This document shows, one piece after another, positions 36,470 through 51,700 of a DNA stretch of 64,000 bases (its first letter is position 1; each line of letters opens with the position of its first letter). Source of the stretch: Echinococcus granulosus (Eukaryota; Platyhelminthes; Cestoda; Cyclophyllidea; Taeniidae); assembly GCF_000524195.1 (NCBI RefSeq), contig NW_020170392.1, forward strand, positions 1,551,928-1,615,927, in the 5' to 3' direction. The translations under genes and the position numbers were made by a program. Below the pieces are notes generated by a model that was given only the letters and a program-made list of their open reading frames with translations, did not search any database and was not told the origin of the DNA.

Positions 36470-37238
36470 TAGGAGGACCTATTTCATCCGAGTAGAGAAA
36501 GGACAAACAGGCAGACAGAAAGAGACGAAAGGTCTCGTACATAGCCATGAACACAAGACACTCATCCTCTCTTGCAATCATTTGTGAATTTCTAATGAAC
36601 CACACCTCAAGAATGATCACCGGCGTTCAGTATGACAACCTGTAAAGATTCTAATGGACCAGATACGATTAAAATAGTTCCCATTTTACTGGTTAAATTA
36701 CTTGTATTTCCACGCAGTTTGCCAGATTTTCTAAAAAAAGGTCCGAAAATCGCAGTAAAACGCCATGCTACTACAAGAAAACAAGTAGATGACATATTTA
36801 ATTGCATAAAACTATTCTTAAAAATGACTGCATTTAATTTTCTGAAGGGCAGAAAACGCCTTAAAAAGAGGCCTATTGGGTGCATTTCAAATCTAAGCAC
36901 TTTACAAACGCCCACCGCATGGATAACAAACAAAAATTAAGAGAGGTATCGTTAAGACCGCGAGTCGCCTAATGGGGCACTAAGCCTAAGAGATAACCCG
37001 ACCTATGACTTAAAGAAAACGCTACCTACTTGTATTACAAAGAACTATTGCTAAGAAAACTACTGACCTCTAATTAGTTATTAACTAATTGCTACCATAC
37101 TTTTTAATAAGTTCCACGACTCTAGGATTCTTAAAATGAATGATTTGTTAACTGATAGAGTACAAAAAAGGTGGGTTTGACCAATGCGAAAAGAGGAAAA
37201 GTTATGATATGTATTGAGTGAAAACCGAAGCAGTAAAA
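36470..37238. other. Intergenic region between convergent genes (copy 2)
   Basis: Same as 4894-5662; the 9-bp inverted repeat is at 37072-37090. No gene is seen. Confidence 0.6.
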
Positions 37239-38505
37239 CTAGAAAATATCATCGGGAGGACTTGTGGCATTGTCCAGCAGATCTTGAAGAATCCTTCTCT
37301 GAGACGGATTAATTTCGGATTGGATAAAACTAGCAGTCGTATCCAATGAGGCGAGATCTTCAGACATATACGCAAGCTATAGCATTGTAAGCAGAGATAA
37401 ACACTAAACCTACAATTAAGGATTTCAGGTACAAAAACATGCCACTTTCTAAGTAACGAGCAAAGTTGTCTTTCATAGATTCAGCAGCGTCATCGACGTA
37501 GGCAGTGAGAGATAATGGTCCCTCTTTAGAAATTTCTTTGGATTTTGGGGGCTATCAATTCGTTATAAGAATGCACAGACATACCAAGGTTGAGAGGACA
37601 AGAAGGACCCGGTAAACTTCTGTTTCTTTTAAAAGATCAAGAAATAATTCAATTTCATATCCATGTGTTTCTAAAGTGAGTAAAACAGTATCGGAGTAAA
37701 CACACCACAAGCATCCATGGAAAGGGTTTGGATCTTAAAAACAGTATTGAGAGCAGAAGAGTAATCACCTAGAGTGAGAATCAGCAAATGAATGCCATAT
37801 AAGGTTCGTACGAGTGAGAATGTAAATTTGTAAGCATTTCATTAGGATGTGGGTGACACGAGGCGCATCACGGCAAAAAATGTCAGCGGCATGACTATAA
37901 ACATTTATTGCCTCGGAGAGCCGCTTAGACTTCTACAAAGAAAATTGCATAACTTACAACGGAAGAAAACCGATAAAATATCTCCACAGAATATATAACA
38001 GTTGGCAGCATGTGTGAGCGAGACACAGGACTCATAAACCTAAAAGATGTTTGAAAGTAGGGGACCTACCTTTGCTGCTTTGAGAAGGCAGGAAATGGCG
38101 TGTTCCAGCAGTTCGCCTGAAGACAAAGTGGTAGAGGTTTGAAGATTTTCCTCAGCTCTTGCAAAGAGACGACCCGCTTCCATCAAAGCAGCTGCCTCAG
38201 CGAACCCATCCGAATTCAAAGCTTCACACTGTGCTTTGCCTAGAGCAAACACAGCCGCGTATTCATAGGTATCTTCAGTAGCCAGCAATTTCGCGATGTA
38301 TGCTATTTCAAATGATGTTATAGAACAATGCCGGAAAACGCACCAAAATCATTCCTCGCCTCATCGACGTTCGCCTGTCGAAATATTTTCCTATATGTGA
38401 ATGTAAAATGCGACTGTACTTCTGCAATTTCCCTGCAATCTCCCTATACAAACTGCCATATTCCACGTTGGGATTCATTACGGCATTAGTGACCTTGACA
38501 GTCAC
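37239..38505 (-). CDS. F8A1: HAP40 / F8A1 homologue (copy 2)
   Basis: Exons on minus: about 38505-38426, 38302-38070, 37932-37812, 37768-37706, 37670-37585, 37551-37414 and 37376-37239. No disabling change relative to the copy at 5663-6929 was seen. All its exons and at least 3.9 kb on each side lie inside the repeat unit, so if the duplication were real this would be an intact second gene. Confidence 0.85.
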
Positions 38506-40076
38506 AAGGAGTAGGCTTACAAGCCGTTGTGAAACCTTGGGAGTAAGAAAACGTTACAATGTGATAGATGTAAAAAAGAATGTCGTGGATGTGAAGGCGA
38601 CCGAAAAACCAACAACCAATCTAAAACACGCCCAAAGATTTACAAACTGAAGACCTGAAATTGTGTTTTTTTTTTTAAATCAGAAAAAGTAAAGTATTTG
38701 CAGCACCCTAACAGGATGGAAAGCTTAAAAACCAATACGGCTTTGCTTGCTAAGTGATAATTGATTATACTCAAATAAATTATTTGATACAGCTGGTCGT
38801 GTTAAAGAACCATGTGTCAGTTTTCTTTGCGTACTACAGCATCGCTCCGAAATCTGCCTGAAGACAAAAACATAATATGCACCAAAATACATATATTTGA
38901 CATAGAGCAAAACTTGGGGCCATTGGCATTCCTCGGAGTCCGGCCCACCCTAGCAAAGATACATTGGCAGAAGCCCAAAGTTTTTCCTTCGTCAAAACCG
39001 AGAGATAAGCAACCGGTGCATTATGCTACCAAAATCGCACATTCTTTAGACTTACTCAAAAATGAGAGAAAATATGCAGGCAAAAAATGTGCTGTTGAAG
39101 TACAGAAGGGATTAGGGCTGCCGGCATAGCCTGGAGGCCAGACAGCTCGAAAATAGGTAGTGGTGAGCCCCCAGGAGCGGCGTTATATGTGTCGAGAATT
39201 AAACACACAACTGGATAATGGCAACGTAATCAAGATTTCTTTTAAGGAGCTTGAAGTTTATTTATTTGACCCGGTTGCAGTCATGGGAAAAATTTTGTAT
39301 ACTTTTGCTCAAATTCAAATCAATGTATCCAATGCAAGGTCTAAAATGTTGTGCGTTTTTCATATTTTAAAAACACAGCAAACCAAAGCGGCCTGCATGT
39401 TTTACAAATATGCAACGACACACTATTTCTGCTATTTAAAATGAAGTTTTGCGGATTCGCTCAAAATGTTGGTCTAGATTCATAACAAACCCCCATTTCT
39501 CACAAAATTCTGATTAATTCATAAGTCACCTTGTTATTTTCTCACATATATTTTTGTAGTTTTATGTTAGACTTTACAGACAATTTTTTATGCACGTGTT
39601 TCACCTAAAAGGTCGCTTTGTTGGAGTAGGTGATGTCATGGCAAAAGACTCCTGCCTACTTCAAACTGTCCGCGCAAGTCAAAATGAAATTTTTTGCTTG
39701 TCTTTGCCAAAAAAAACTTTGCGGATCCTTGGCACCTGTGTTTAACTTAGTCTACATATTTTTTTATTTAGGGACAAATGCTTATATCGGAAAATCAGCG
39801 CTCAAATTTGCCCTAATGCATTTGGACAAGTTTGGGCTGCTTGGTTTTTGTTTATTGTATATATTAAATTTTTATGGGTTTTTTTTAAACCTGGTGTTTT
39901 TGTTTTGAGAACTTGGTAATGGTTTGTAGTGTGTGGTCATTCAACCACACTTACTTGTTTTATCCATACTTTGATTCACAAATCCACTACAGCAGGAGGG
40001 AATTTCTAGCAACCTTTTCTTTTCTTACCATGTTTTTCTAAACTTTAATTGTATTTGTGGTTCTCTCTTTTTTTAG
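38506..40076. other. Intergenic region (copy 2)
   Basis: Repeat of 6930-8500, including the 11-base T run with unchanged length and the diverged repeat fragment at 39114-39143. No confirmed gene. Confidence 0.5.
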
Positions 40077-40078
40077 AT

Positions 40079-43000
40079 ATGTCGGCTCCATTCTCCAACA
40101 CCCACTTGCGCGTTCCTCCCGGGTTTGCAAACATTCTCTGGTGCTTTGCGCGCGAAGTTCTACGCGTTCAGCCACCTGATATACTTAGATTTGGGATGGA
40201 ATATTTTGACCACCTGTTGCGGGTAAGACTAGGTAAGGTATCTTTGTATTTAATGTAAAATTAACCCAGAAACCGGAGAGGAAGATATTGCGAAACTTGG
40301 TGCCGCGATCGATGATAGGTACTACAACAACCGTTCATTTGTAGTGAGTTTAAACATATACTGTCCCTATTACCTTAGGTTATGATATTTGTTAGTGGTT
40401 TTTAAATTGTCTTCTTACATACAATTCTACTATTTTTTATTATATTCAGATGTCCACACCTGGGCCGCATTCAAATCGCAATAAACCTCAACCAGGTTAC
40501 CTTGATGGCTGCAAACCCTAGTTTATTTTCCTGAAGACGTCCTATTCCAATTAATAAAATAAAGCATCTTGTGTGTAGTGCCTAATACATTTTGCTTGTG
40601 AGTGGATATGATGCAGACTTTGTGCCTATTGGTTTACAGCCATCAACAAGACTTTAGAAGTTTGGCAGTTGTAGAGTCATTATTAGCTCATTAAATACAA
40701 AGTATCTGAATTCAGGCGTGACATTTAATTAGGATCTAATGGGTCATTTAAACATTTTATATTTTGACAGTAACGTTGCGACAAAGCCAAATCGATATAT
40801 TTCTGCAAATTTTGTGAGGCTGTGAAATCATGGTAGCTTAATCCGTTATCACAGAGTAACTAGGTGTTGGGACTTGCATTTACGTCAAAAAGTTGTGGCT
40901 GGCTGATGCGATGTCTAGTATAGTTTGTGGTTTATAATCAAAATTTTAACTCATGCCACATGGTTTGAACTATGATGTCCTAACAATGTAAAAATTGGGT
41001 CATTTTGCATAATAAATAACCTCACCTTAACACTTGGTCTTCTTTGCTGTAATACGAATCTATAAAAAATAGTCAAATTTATGTCACTTGCTGAAACTCA
41101 AATTGCCTTGGGAATACACTTATGTACAAAGGTATCTTAGATATTTTACTCATATCCGTATTTGTCAAGTTATTCTAATTAAGACTTGAAAGCGCAATGG
41201 CAGAACGAAGCACTGATATGATTCATACTTAGAAAGTTGAAGTACGGAAGGTTATGCTTCTTGACATCTAACCATGGACATCGATTTGATCTATTGGGGT
41301 TTAGATGGTCATCACAGTATCAGATCAATGTCGAAACTTATCTGCATTAATTCCTCACAGACCATAAAATGTGCAGGATGTCATATTATAATAAGCTAAA
41401 ACCAGTGCATCTGCGTCTTTTGATAACAACATGGATGCTTCATTAACACGAGAATTAGATTGACAAAATTAACAGTAGATTATGTATGATGCGTCCAGTC
41501 TTAAAATCTCAAGATTGGTTACAAGTCTGATCAAGTAGTTGTGGGGTTTTAAAACTCGCGTTCAATAATTTCGTAATATATTTAAGTAAAATTTATGTCA
41601 ACCTCACTGACATACTCCAGTTCCATTTTTTGTTAAAGGAGCTCTGTGTCTTTGTTTTTATTTAAAATAACGAGGAATCATCGTCTGCTTACACATTTTC
41701 CCCGACTATTTCCTAATTTGCCCGCAAGTGATTACTGACTTATATCTAGTGATTTTGTGTAAGTATTATACCAAACATGGTGTAGTACGCACATTCAATA
41801 ATAACTTAGCCATCATTATTTGGGAATTCAGGAAGGCCACCCTCTATCTAATGGACCGAGAGGTCCTACTTTCACTTAAAAGTAGAAACTTTGTTTGCGA
41901 TTTTAGAGACAAATAGGGGATTCTGAGATTATACCCGTTCTCAAACCAATGGGTTCACAATGAGATAAAACGAAGTTTATTTTGCATTTGCCAGTCCGTA
42001 GATGGATAACGAGAGTGCAAATATGCGAAGTAGATTCAAGTGCGATATATTTAGTCCATTGAAAACCTAATTTTGCACTTACAAGTTGCAATTAATTTCA
42101 TAGTTGAATTGCATAATCAAGCTAAACATTGGATGTACCCTTATTGATAATGGTAGTAATAGTTATCCCTTATAATAATTTCAAATTTTACCATTATATA
42201 AATGAGGGAATTTAATTTTTTGGCTGTCCTAATTATTTACCCTACCTTATTTGAGTTTTCTGTTGTTGTCTGACTTCGGTTATTTTCCGTCTTACACATT
42301 AAGTAATTAATCGCATTTTAGATTATTTCGTCTATCCTTCCCATGTTCCATTGTACAATTCCCACCCAAAAGAGTACTTAAGAATGCTAAAGTATGAATG
42401 CGGAAATAATAAATTAATAATTGGCATTATCTTTAAATGTTATTTCAATACCTTGTAAGGCCACACAGCATCACTTCGTTGATAAATAAATGCTACTGAT
42501 TTTAAGCACTACAAGTATACTTAACAAGAGTGCAGTTCTGTATAACGTTTTGAGTTTATGCTATGGTTCTAGGATTCAAGTCGTAGATTTCTCTGTTACT
42601 CAGGAAACGGTCATTTCTTTTAGCAATACCACTTAATAGCCAAGACGTAAACATTGGTAGGCTGTGAACACATCGGCAAGTCCATTTGAAAGGGCGTAAA
42701 AACTGCCTCGATTTTTTAAGCATGACTTGTTTGTATCATCATCGGAGCAGCTTACAGGGTAGCTTTGAGGGGGTTGAGTGGTCCACTACCATGACTCCAT
42801 ATAGTGTAGCTAGTTGAGAGTTTTGCTTCCGTTTGAATAAACTGTCTGCATTGTAAAAAAATATCCTTTGAATCCATGACTAATTTATCACCAAACACTA
42901 ATCGAGCCAGTGTTGGACTAAATAGTGCTATCGTAGAAACAAAAGATTTCGTGGTATAAATGCAAACACATAGGTTAACCAAACCTAGTGGTCGGTGGAC

Positions 43001-46000
43001 CGATGCAAGCATTTGCAGTTTGTGGAAGTAATTAGAATCAAGACACATTTATATCACCCACAAGGCGATTTTTGTTTTAGGGCGCTAGCATTTTAGTTTC
43101 AAAGTTTTCTAAGAGTCAGTGGAATAGATTTCTGGAAGCGCTTGTTCGAAAGCGAATAATTAAATATGTCACACAGGTAGTTATAAAGTAGCAATGGTAA
43201 GAAAGTAGAAGTACAGATTAAACGCCCATTAAATCGCTACAAATTATCTTTTATGACGCCCATATAATCGCCCGTGCCTATTTGCATAATGCCAAAAATA
43301 CGAGCATATATGCTCATTTTTACGGAAAACACAATTTCAAAAAACTTTCAATGCTCTTATACAAATGAGATATTTCAAGAATATATTTTTAGAAAAAGGT
43401 TACAATTCCGTTTAAGCAGTAAAACAACCTCTTTTAACGTGAAAGTAGATCCCCGTTGGGTCTTTCAGATTCCAGGCCATACTTTTATACCTTGGAATGC
43501 TACCTTTTTAAATAAAACGTCAGATATGTTACTTTTAGAAATGTTTGAGGTGATGAGGGAGAGAACGGTTCTTTTCATCCATATCAGTGAATAAGTGGTA
43601 CGTATACTAAAAGATGACAGCAATCCTGTGAGGCTACTAGGTAAATCTGCATCGTCCCTCACTTACACTGTAAAGGCACCGTGTTTGGCTGAGTGAGTGA
43701 TTTGTGACGTTCAACGTTTATTGAGCGGGAAAACGAATCATTTGCGATCCCAAAACGACGCACTCACCACCCACGGCACGATTCAGAGGTTATGTGGCAC
43801 TTCAATCCTAGAAAAGTGGGATATATAAGCCTGATACTAATCGCAAGGCAGCTTGAAGGTGTAGAAGCGGAACAATGCATTGAGGAACCGAAAGGACTAG
43901 TGAGCTAGTGGAAAGAGAGTTTTGAGCTTAAAAGATGAGGCAATGCCTCCTACTGCACACGACAAAACTGACCAGCGGCAAGATTTGCGCTTTAGCTCGA
44001 GAGGATTGGGGAATGGGGGGGGGGGGGGGGAATGCGAAAGAGAGGAAGATAATACTCCATCCTCATTCTTGGTATTCTCCTTATGGTATTCAAGAAATGA
44101 CCACCCCTCCTTGGCATCAGCAGATAATCAAAAGCGAAATAGAAAGAGGAATAAAATGCGGAAGTGACCAAGGTGAAGTTCATTGCGTTTAGAGACGACG
44201 CTGTTCATAATTGTTGACATCCGCAATTTTGTACCTCGTTGGGAGGGGGACAGTAGTCTAGAATGTTACTTGTTCTCGTAATTTAAGTTTAAAAGAATTG
44301 CTTGTGGCAATATTGCTTTCATACTAAAAATGCAGCGAACAAATTTGGCTACCTTTTATCACAGCATGAATAAAAGTAGTTAACCCTATTTGATTTTCCA
44401 GAAGAAAGGCTTATAACACCTATTAGTGTAACCATAGCACAAAATATGCGCCGCTTTGTTTTGTGCCTAAGTATGAATGAATTACATGAGGGACCTAAAT
44501 TTAGCATCATTTTCAAACTTCAAAGTTGACCACCGTGATAAACTGAATATAAGTTGCACAAACACTTTTGTACGCCATTCACCTATAATTCACAAGACTT
44601 GCATTAAGACTACTTTATCCCCGAAGTTGAAAATGGGTCCTAGACTTCGATACGAATAGTATTTTGTATTGAGCATGGGTCAAAGCTCATGAAGTTTTTA
44701 GGCGTACACGAAAATGATTGGTCGGTGCGTTGGCCAATAGGCCATGGCAACATGACATAACAGAGAACTCAAGAGTATATCATTCGAAATCGGGTCAAAA
44801 TGGAACACATGCAGAAGGTTTGCATCATTTCCAATATGTTTATCAGTTTTGCTATGGTAATGCAACGGAGTGTTTTTTCGGAGTCTTAGTTCTGTTGGAA
44901 TAGGTAGTTTGAAGCGCACATCCATGCAAGCCATAGCTTAAAGAAATGCAAACATGATGAAATGTGAACATCTTGTGTAAAAAATGTATTTTATTAGCAA
45001 TGGGGAAATTCAGTGATTTTGGTTTGTTGCTTCTACCCATTTGTTTATCGTAGGTGGTAACCTCGCGTAAGTTTCTTTCTAAATTCAATTATTCAAAGCA
45101 CCCTTTTGGTGTCCACTACTTGAACAAGTTCGTTGCAATCCATTTAACCGCATTCGTTCGTTTACGCAACTACACAAATTATTTTGCATACTTTTATATT
45201 CTGATAAAAGTGGTCGACGGTATATGGTTGTGTCCTTTTTGAGTAGGAAGGAAGTTTTCTGTCTTATTGCTTTTAAAAGCATCGCTCCGTGTAATTCAAA
45301 GTATGTCCTCATTTTGAAGCAACTTTCTGTTTCTATGATAAAAAAAACAAGGTTATTTTCTTGTTCTAATATTCGTGTAAGGAATCATTTTCATAAAATA
45401 CAGGATAGATTACTGGGCAAGATGGGATAGGAGCGCTTACTCACTAGATGAAATCCAATAAGAATGAGGAAAGTAATAAGTACCTTGCACAACTCAAATA
45501 GTCAAAGTAAATAATTTTGAATTAAACGGTAACAGCTAGCTTTATTTTAAATAAGTTATAAGTTTATTCTCATTCATAAAAGTAGCCGCCAGAGATGGAG
45601 GAAACCATTGACATTGACTTGAACGACCCAAAGGTTGAAAAAGCAGCTGTAAAAATTCAGTCGCAGTTTTCAAAGTTGAAAAGGGACCGCAACTCGAAAC
45701 CAAGTGACCAGGTAGTCCCTATGGCCTTTTTGAAGATGTTGCTTTTTGGAGTTTCAATAATTCAGCATTTTCGTGCATAAATTTGATTTGCTAACTTTGG
45801 TGGAGTTTGAAGTTCTCATACCTGCACTGACTAAGAGTAAACCATTTCTAAAGTATTCAGTTTATCTATTTTGATTTGTAAGTAATACTTATTGCTTAAT
45901 GTTTGCATCAGAGAGCACATTCCCTCACACATGCATATATCAAAAAATTGTGCTCATTTCATCCAGGTTTCATCGGACTCCCTCATTTTTTTGAGATTTA

Positions 46001-46281
46001 TGAGGCAAAAAGCATAATTAACTCAGTCTTTTAAGTATAACTCATTAATGTGGCTTTATTTCACGAGCTTTTTATTTTATTTGCGTGCTTTTGTACGATT
46101 AAGGCCGCGGTTGGCGTAAGACGTGACTGAGGTGGAAGCGAAATTAACGTCAAAAACACTGTTGCAATATAAATACATAAATATATTGATATCTTTTTTT
46201 AGTGCTAAGAATTCACACAATTTAAGTAGTTTAAAATGGCGGCTTTTATTTCAGGCTTCCGCCAATCCTCAACAAAATTAA
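40079..46281 (+). CDS. SPA17: SP17-like RIIa + IQ protein, long isoform model (copy 2)
   Basis: Exons 40079-40232, 40270-40343, 45586-45711 and 46255-46281. The alternative short 3' exon is 40450-40521, with polyadenylation signals at 40553-40563. No difference from the copy at 8503-14705 was seen. It lies wholly inside the unit, so both copies would be intact. The same caveat on the inferred 5.2-kb intron applies. Confidence 0.68.
40450..40521 (+). CDS. Alternative 3' terminal exon of SP17-like gene (copy 2)
   Basis: Copy of 8874-8945. Phase-0 exon ending in TAG, followed closely by two AATAAA signals. Confidence 0.58.
   Translation: MSTPGPHSNRNKPQPGYLDGCKP
40522..45585. other. Long non-coding stretch (copy 2)
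   Basis: Repeat of 8946-14009, with the 16-base G run at 44015-44030. No confirmed exon. Confidence 0.5.
45586..45711 (+). CDS. IQ-motif exon (copy 2)
   Basis: Copy of 14010-14135 encoding the acidic segment and the IQ motif AAVKIQSQFSKLKR, with the small last exon at 46255-46281. Confidence 0.73.
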
Positions 46282-48748
46282 TGGAGGTAATAATTTACGC
46301 TTTTAGATGCTAAACTTCGGTAAACTTAATTGCTTATTCAAATTTCATGTACAAGTTGTAATTTCATATAATATTACTTGGCTGATGTCTCATTAGAATA
46401 AAAATCTATTTCGTCTATTTTCTATTTATTTTAGGAACTCATCGCGATTGTCCTGAGGATCATAAACGGATCCACTTTGGAAGGCATTTCATTCAAACTC
46501 TAATACATTTAAACGTAAAGATTAATTTTCTGCATTTAATTTATATTGCCTCCGTGGTCAAAAATTAGTTTTTGAAATCAATGTTCATTGCATTCACTTC
46601 TTGTCTTTTTTGCACATTTCAAAAAAAGCGGATAGGTTTGTTTTGGGGAATAGGATTACTTTTGTGATGGTTTTAAGCCCCACTTATGACACCTTACATT
46701 GGGCACGCGATGAACAACAAATCTTATCAAATTTATTTAATAAGCAATTGCACAAAAGAGGCCATTTCAGAAAAGCCTCCAGAGAGCAGTTAGGGAAACA
46801 TGTTCCCAGTCGGCTTGCAATAGAAATTCAGCGTCACAAGTGTTTTTTAAAGGAAATAAATTCATCCTAACTCGAAATACATTATTACTCAAGTGCAGAA
46901 AGACGATCCTTAGAATGGTACATCAAAAATATTAAGCGATATTTACTAATTAAAGCCTCTACAAAACTTGCAGACAGAGGTACATTCTCGTGGAAAAAAC
47001 ATTACCTAAACTTGCAGGTATCCGATAAGGTGCCTAGACTTAAACCTTTCGAAATATGAAAGATCCACATGACATACTGCCCGACATAAAATACACTGAT
47101 GAGAAAACATAATTATATTGACAAGTAATGCCAACATCATTAAAAAGCACGTAAATTTCATGATACATCATTGACAACTTCAGACAACAACTACAGTAAA
47201 TCATTTTTCGTCCATTCCCGGAGTTAAAGACACAATAACTTCTTTTGAAAAATCGTTATTTCTAATAACAGAAGCATGCTTTGTGAGTGTTTCATTTGTT
47301 GGAACTTTCAGACGAAGCTTCACTTTACTTATCCAGTTGCATTCAACATCATGCAATAGTTTTAAGGTAACCTAATAAGCAGTAAGCAAAGCAAAAATTC
47401 TGAAAATAATATTTTTAATCTAAGAGAAACCACTACTTTTTTCTAAATGTTCCATTCTTTTGTGGAACTAACGTCTTTTTGCGATGATTTTAAGCTCACA
47501 CACCCTTGTCTTGAAAATACTGACAGCCGCAAAGGGAAAAGATGGGAGGAGACTGCTACTCATGTCTCGAAAAGTTCTTGTCTGCTTTGGCAATGCAAAA
47601 GTCTCTCGTATACTACGTCGTAAAATGGGTGGATTTTTCGTAACCAAGCTTTAGCGGTGGAAATACATAAAGATTACTTTTTACAGTAAAGTGGCGATCA
47701 CACTATGCGACCAAATCAGTAGCACCTAACATGGGACAAATTGGGCCTTGACAAACAGATTGGTCTAAAAGATAAAAAGAAAGTAGTATTTAAGGTAGTG
47801 GTCATAAAATGGACATCATTTAGTGTTGAAGATGACATGCCTTAATGATCATATGTCCCAACTAGATTGTAAATGCCCAGTATTGTTTAGAGGCTTTTAA
47901 TTTATGATCAGAAAACAAATAAGGAATCAAAAGAGATTATTAGGGTCTATTTAAACCCAATCAACTCATAACCCAATTTTGAAGTGGAAAATATCCTCTG
48001 TTTTCTTCTATTTACGTTCCATTTCCGTTCTTTTACCTGCCATTACCAGATAACATCTTTTTACTTGCTATCCAATAGTACAAAATGCTCAGTCAAATTT
48101 TGTTTAGATTTTGGGTTTAGGGGTGAATTAAACTAAGTTTTTATTTACTATCATATTTAAATAACGCCTCTATGATTTAGGAAGCTAAACAAATCGGATT
48201 TTTAAGCCAGTTTAAAAACGACAAAACTTGTAATCATGAACTGACATTATTGGCACATTGATAGACTCATTTACACAAATCATGATATTCATTAAATAAA
48301 TCATTTTCTCTCCATCCCTCTGTAACTCAGAGCACAATAATCCTCACTGCTCGCATTAGATGAATCGAGTTTCGGGAATTTACAGAACTGCTGTACAATT
48401 TTGGCGGCAATGTATCAAAATTCCTAGCTGAGAGAGGATTGCACCTAACCCTGTGCATAATCAGCAATTCATAAAATTTTTATAAAATTATGCATAATGG
48501 CGCTTTTTAAAATCTCTGTATTTAAATAAGGTCATTTAAGCAATAGAACTACCTTAACAGACGACAGTAGTGTAAATCCCAGAGTCCATCAGGCGCACAA
48601 GAACTTGGATAAGGGGTTGAGTGACTCTAAACATCGTGGTACTGCCTTACATGTATAATTTTAATCCAATTTAGAGAATTAGGTTTGAAGTGGTGGATTA
48701 CTTCACCAGGATAAAAGCAGCATAAAAGTAGGTGCAGGATGGACTTAC
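46282..48748. other. Intergenic (copy 2)
   Basis: Repeat of 14706-17172. The only candidate is the weak terminal Ig exon at 48554-48603. Confidence 0.4.
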
Positions 48749-51700
48749 AGAAGATGTACGTCACTGTCATATCCATGCCATAGCGATTGGCAGCCATGCA
48801 CGTGTAATTCCCGTAGTCACTTTCTCGAATATTTTTCACTTTTAACAGCGAAATTACATCTGTCACCTGAAGAATACGGTGGTCTTTCAGATGCCTTTTC
48901 CGAGAAAATAAAAATATGTATGTTTGCCTACAAGTTTAACCTCACAAACTTGATTGGATCGCACACATTGCAGCAAGCATTCTCGGAGGAAAATAGGCCA
49001 TCATAATCCAATTGAGCTGTGTCCTACTTAAATTGTTCTGTTTTGAACTAGAAAATGGCATTTTATTTCAGCCCCTGAGCGGTCCGCATCTCTTACCGGT
49101 TTAAGGTAGGTCTGATTAGGACACGATTTCCCACAACTAGACACCATAACATAGCTCGAAAAATGTGCAACCAGTGTCTCACCTTATTTATTTATAACTC
49201 AGAGGTTCATGTTTGTACATGAATCACACAAGTAGCATCCCTTATCAAATCAAATAAGACGTAGAAAACAGTAGACGCCATATTTATCCCCAACATTTCC
49301 GAGCACTATATGTATTTTCCTTTGCTTTCTAAGGATATGCAGTCACAAACATACTCCAAACGGAAAAATATCGTATGTTAGGTGAATTGATTACAAGCTA
49401 TGAAAACGCGTACTTACATTAGTTCCCACTGCTCCATAACTTCGGGTTTTTTCCAGCTCATACTTGGCGCTGTCGTAAAGGGGAATGTTGTTTAATTTGG
49501 GATCGTAAATGCCCTTAAACCAAAGCAAATCCGGATCCGGATAGCCGTTCACAATGCACTCCATTATGACATCGTAATTGCTGTCACTTTTCTGTTGAAA
49601 TCGGGCAAAAGATGCGAAGCATAGTTTTTAGGACCTTTTTCTTTAATCAGTATGCCTCAAGCCTTGCATGAAAATTATAAATGGCAAAATGTTTGCGCAT
49701 GATTGTGATTAGTTTGACTATGCATTGTTGCTAAGTTAACTTATCTATTATTAACAAAAATACATCATCAGGCAGCAATAAAATTAAATAATTTGTCAAG
49801 CAAGTGTTTGACGTTTCACTGGTCACTAATAAAGAAATTGTTAGGCACCTTGCTGACAGCGTTGAGATTATGTTTATTTATGGCTATTTTGGGTATCATT
49901 CTATAGTTTTTAAACAAAAAATTTCGAATATGTGGAAAATAAGTTGAAGCATTAACGATGTTTCTTATTCTACTGAGTGTGGTTCCCCAAGCATACCTGT
50001 CGAAGCGTCCGAAACCATGGACTTAGCTTCGATTATTCTATCCATTTTCATTAAAAGTATTATTAATTTAAGCAAAGATATTCTTCTTACTTTACTTTTA
50101 CTTCTTATCTTCTTAACTCATGAACTATATCAAATCACCCTTATCATGGTAATCATGGAAACATGCGGCACAACACGACCTTCGACTATGCATAAGATGG
50201 GAAGATTATAGCATTATACACCATGAAAACTGATTCGATAGTAAAGTGTTCCTATGCGTGAACATTCAAGAAGCCAAAGTTTATCATAAAGTTGTTTCAG
50301 TGGATGAAACTGGACTTGATGAACATTTACAAAGTATGTTTTGTAAAAATCAGAAAATTAAGGAGTTCTACAAGATGGTAGGAAAGTGGGTAATCAAGCC
50401 AACCTGACCGTAGGCTCCCTTATAGCGCGCCAGACGAATTTGTGGTTTGTAGTTGACCTCAAGCATCACATCGTACTCGGTGGAACCGTAGACGTTGTTA
50501 GCAGCGTGGCATCGATAGATGCCTCGGTCAAAACGGTTCACTCGAGGTATGTGGAGTGTTTCGTTCTGTGCGTAAATTTAAGTGATGCAAAGTATATCAA
50601 CATCCCAGAAGCGAAGAAGTGCTCTTCATAATTAAGTCTTCCAGCCATTATACTTACCATTTGATATGATACAAAGAATAATGTATCAAAAACTTTACTG
50701 CTGGGTTTATATGACTTCTAAAGTAAATACCATTTGAATGTACAAATAAAAAAAAATTATTTCGGACTTTTTCTGCATCAGCCTTTATTAAAACAGAAAA
50801 TTTGTTAGCATCTTGCCATTGGGTCTTCCTGGCCTCTCAAATTACCATACCAATGCACACTCCTCCAAAGGTAGTTTTTTGATTGCAAATAATTTTTATT
50901 TTTTGGCTTAATTCTTACTTCCAAGCGATTAAATGAAAAACATTCAAGTCTTGAGTTGCCATTAGGGCACACTTTTGCATGTTATATCTAGACGTAATAT
51001 TGAAATACGTCTCATTTATATTTGATTCTACTTTGTATGGAAACAATGGCCTTTGATAATTTTCTAGGCATATTCTGCAAAATCCTGACAAAGTTGTGTA
51101 TCGGTTGTCAAGGGTTACGGTAGGGACGGAAGTGCCGTGGCATTCTTGATTTGTGGATAGGCCGCATAAATGTCACAGAACAAACCCAACAGTTTCAAAG
51201 CGAAGGATAAATTTTACCCAAAAGCACTGTAAAATAAGCACATTTCCCAAGACAAACAAAAGGCGGTTCGCCCAAATAATTGTGATGGCTTATGATTGCT
51301 ACATGTAAATAGATTTTCGGTATGAAAGGGTGTGTAGAAATAGTTTCAAATCCTTGATAAAAGCAATCTGAGGCAAGAAAAGTTAAACGCGATCAAAGCA
51401 AACAATAGATTAGATTTAAAGGCTTACAATCCTTGATAGGAATTATTGGTGTTTACTACTAATATTACCAGGAAAAGGATATTAAGAATATATGAACCAA
51501 TTTTTACCCTTTGAAGGCAATATGATTACATTAAACATGTTTAACATTTGACTTTTTGTTTGATTTTGGTGAATCCACCGAAGCGTTATTTAGTAAAAAA
51601 CAAAACCCGGTATCCCATTCAACAAACTTATCGACTGAGTTTGCAAGCTCAACGAATGCAGCCATCAGGTCTGAGGTTTAGGGCAGGTGGAAAATGAATT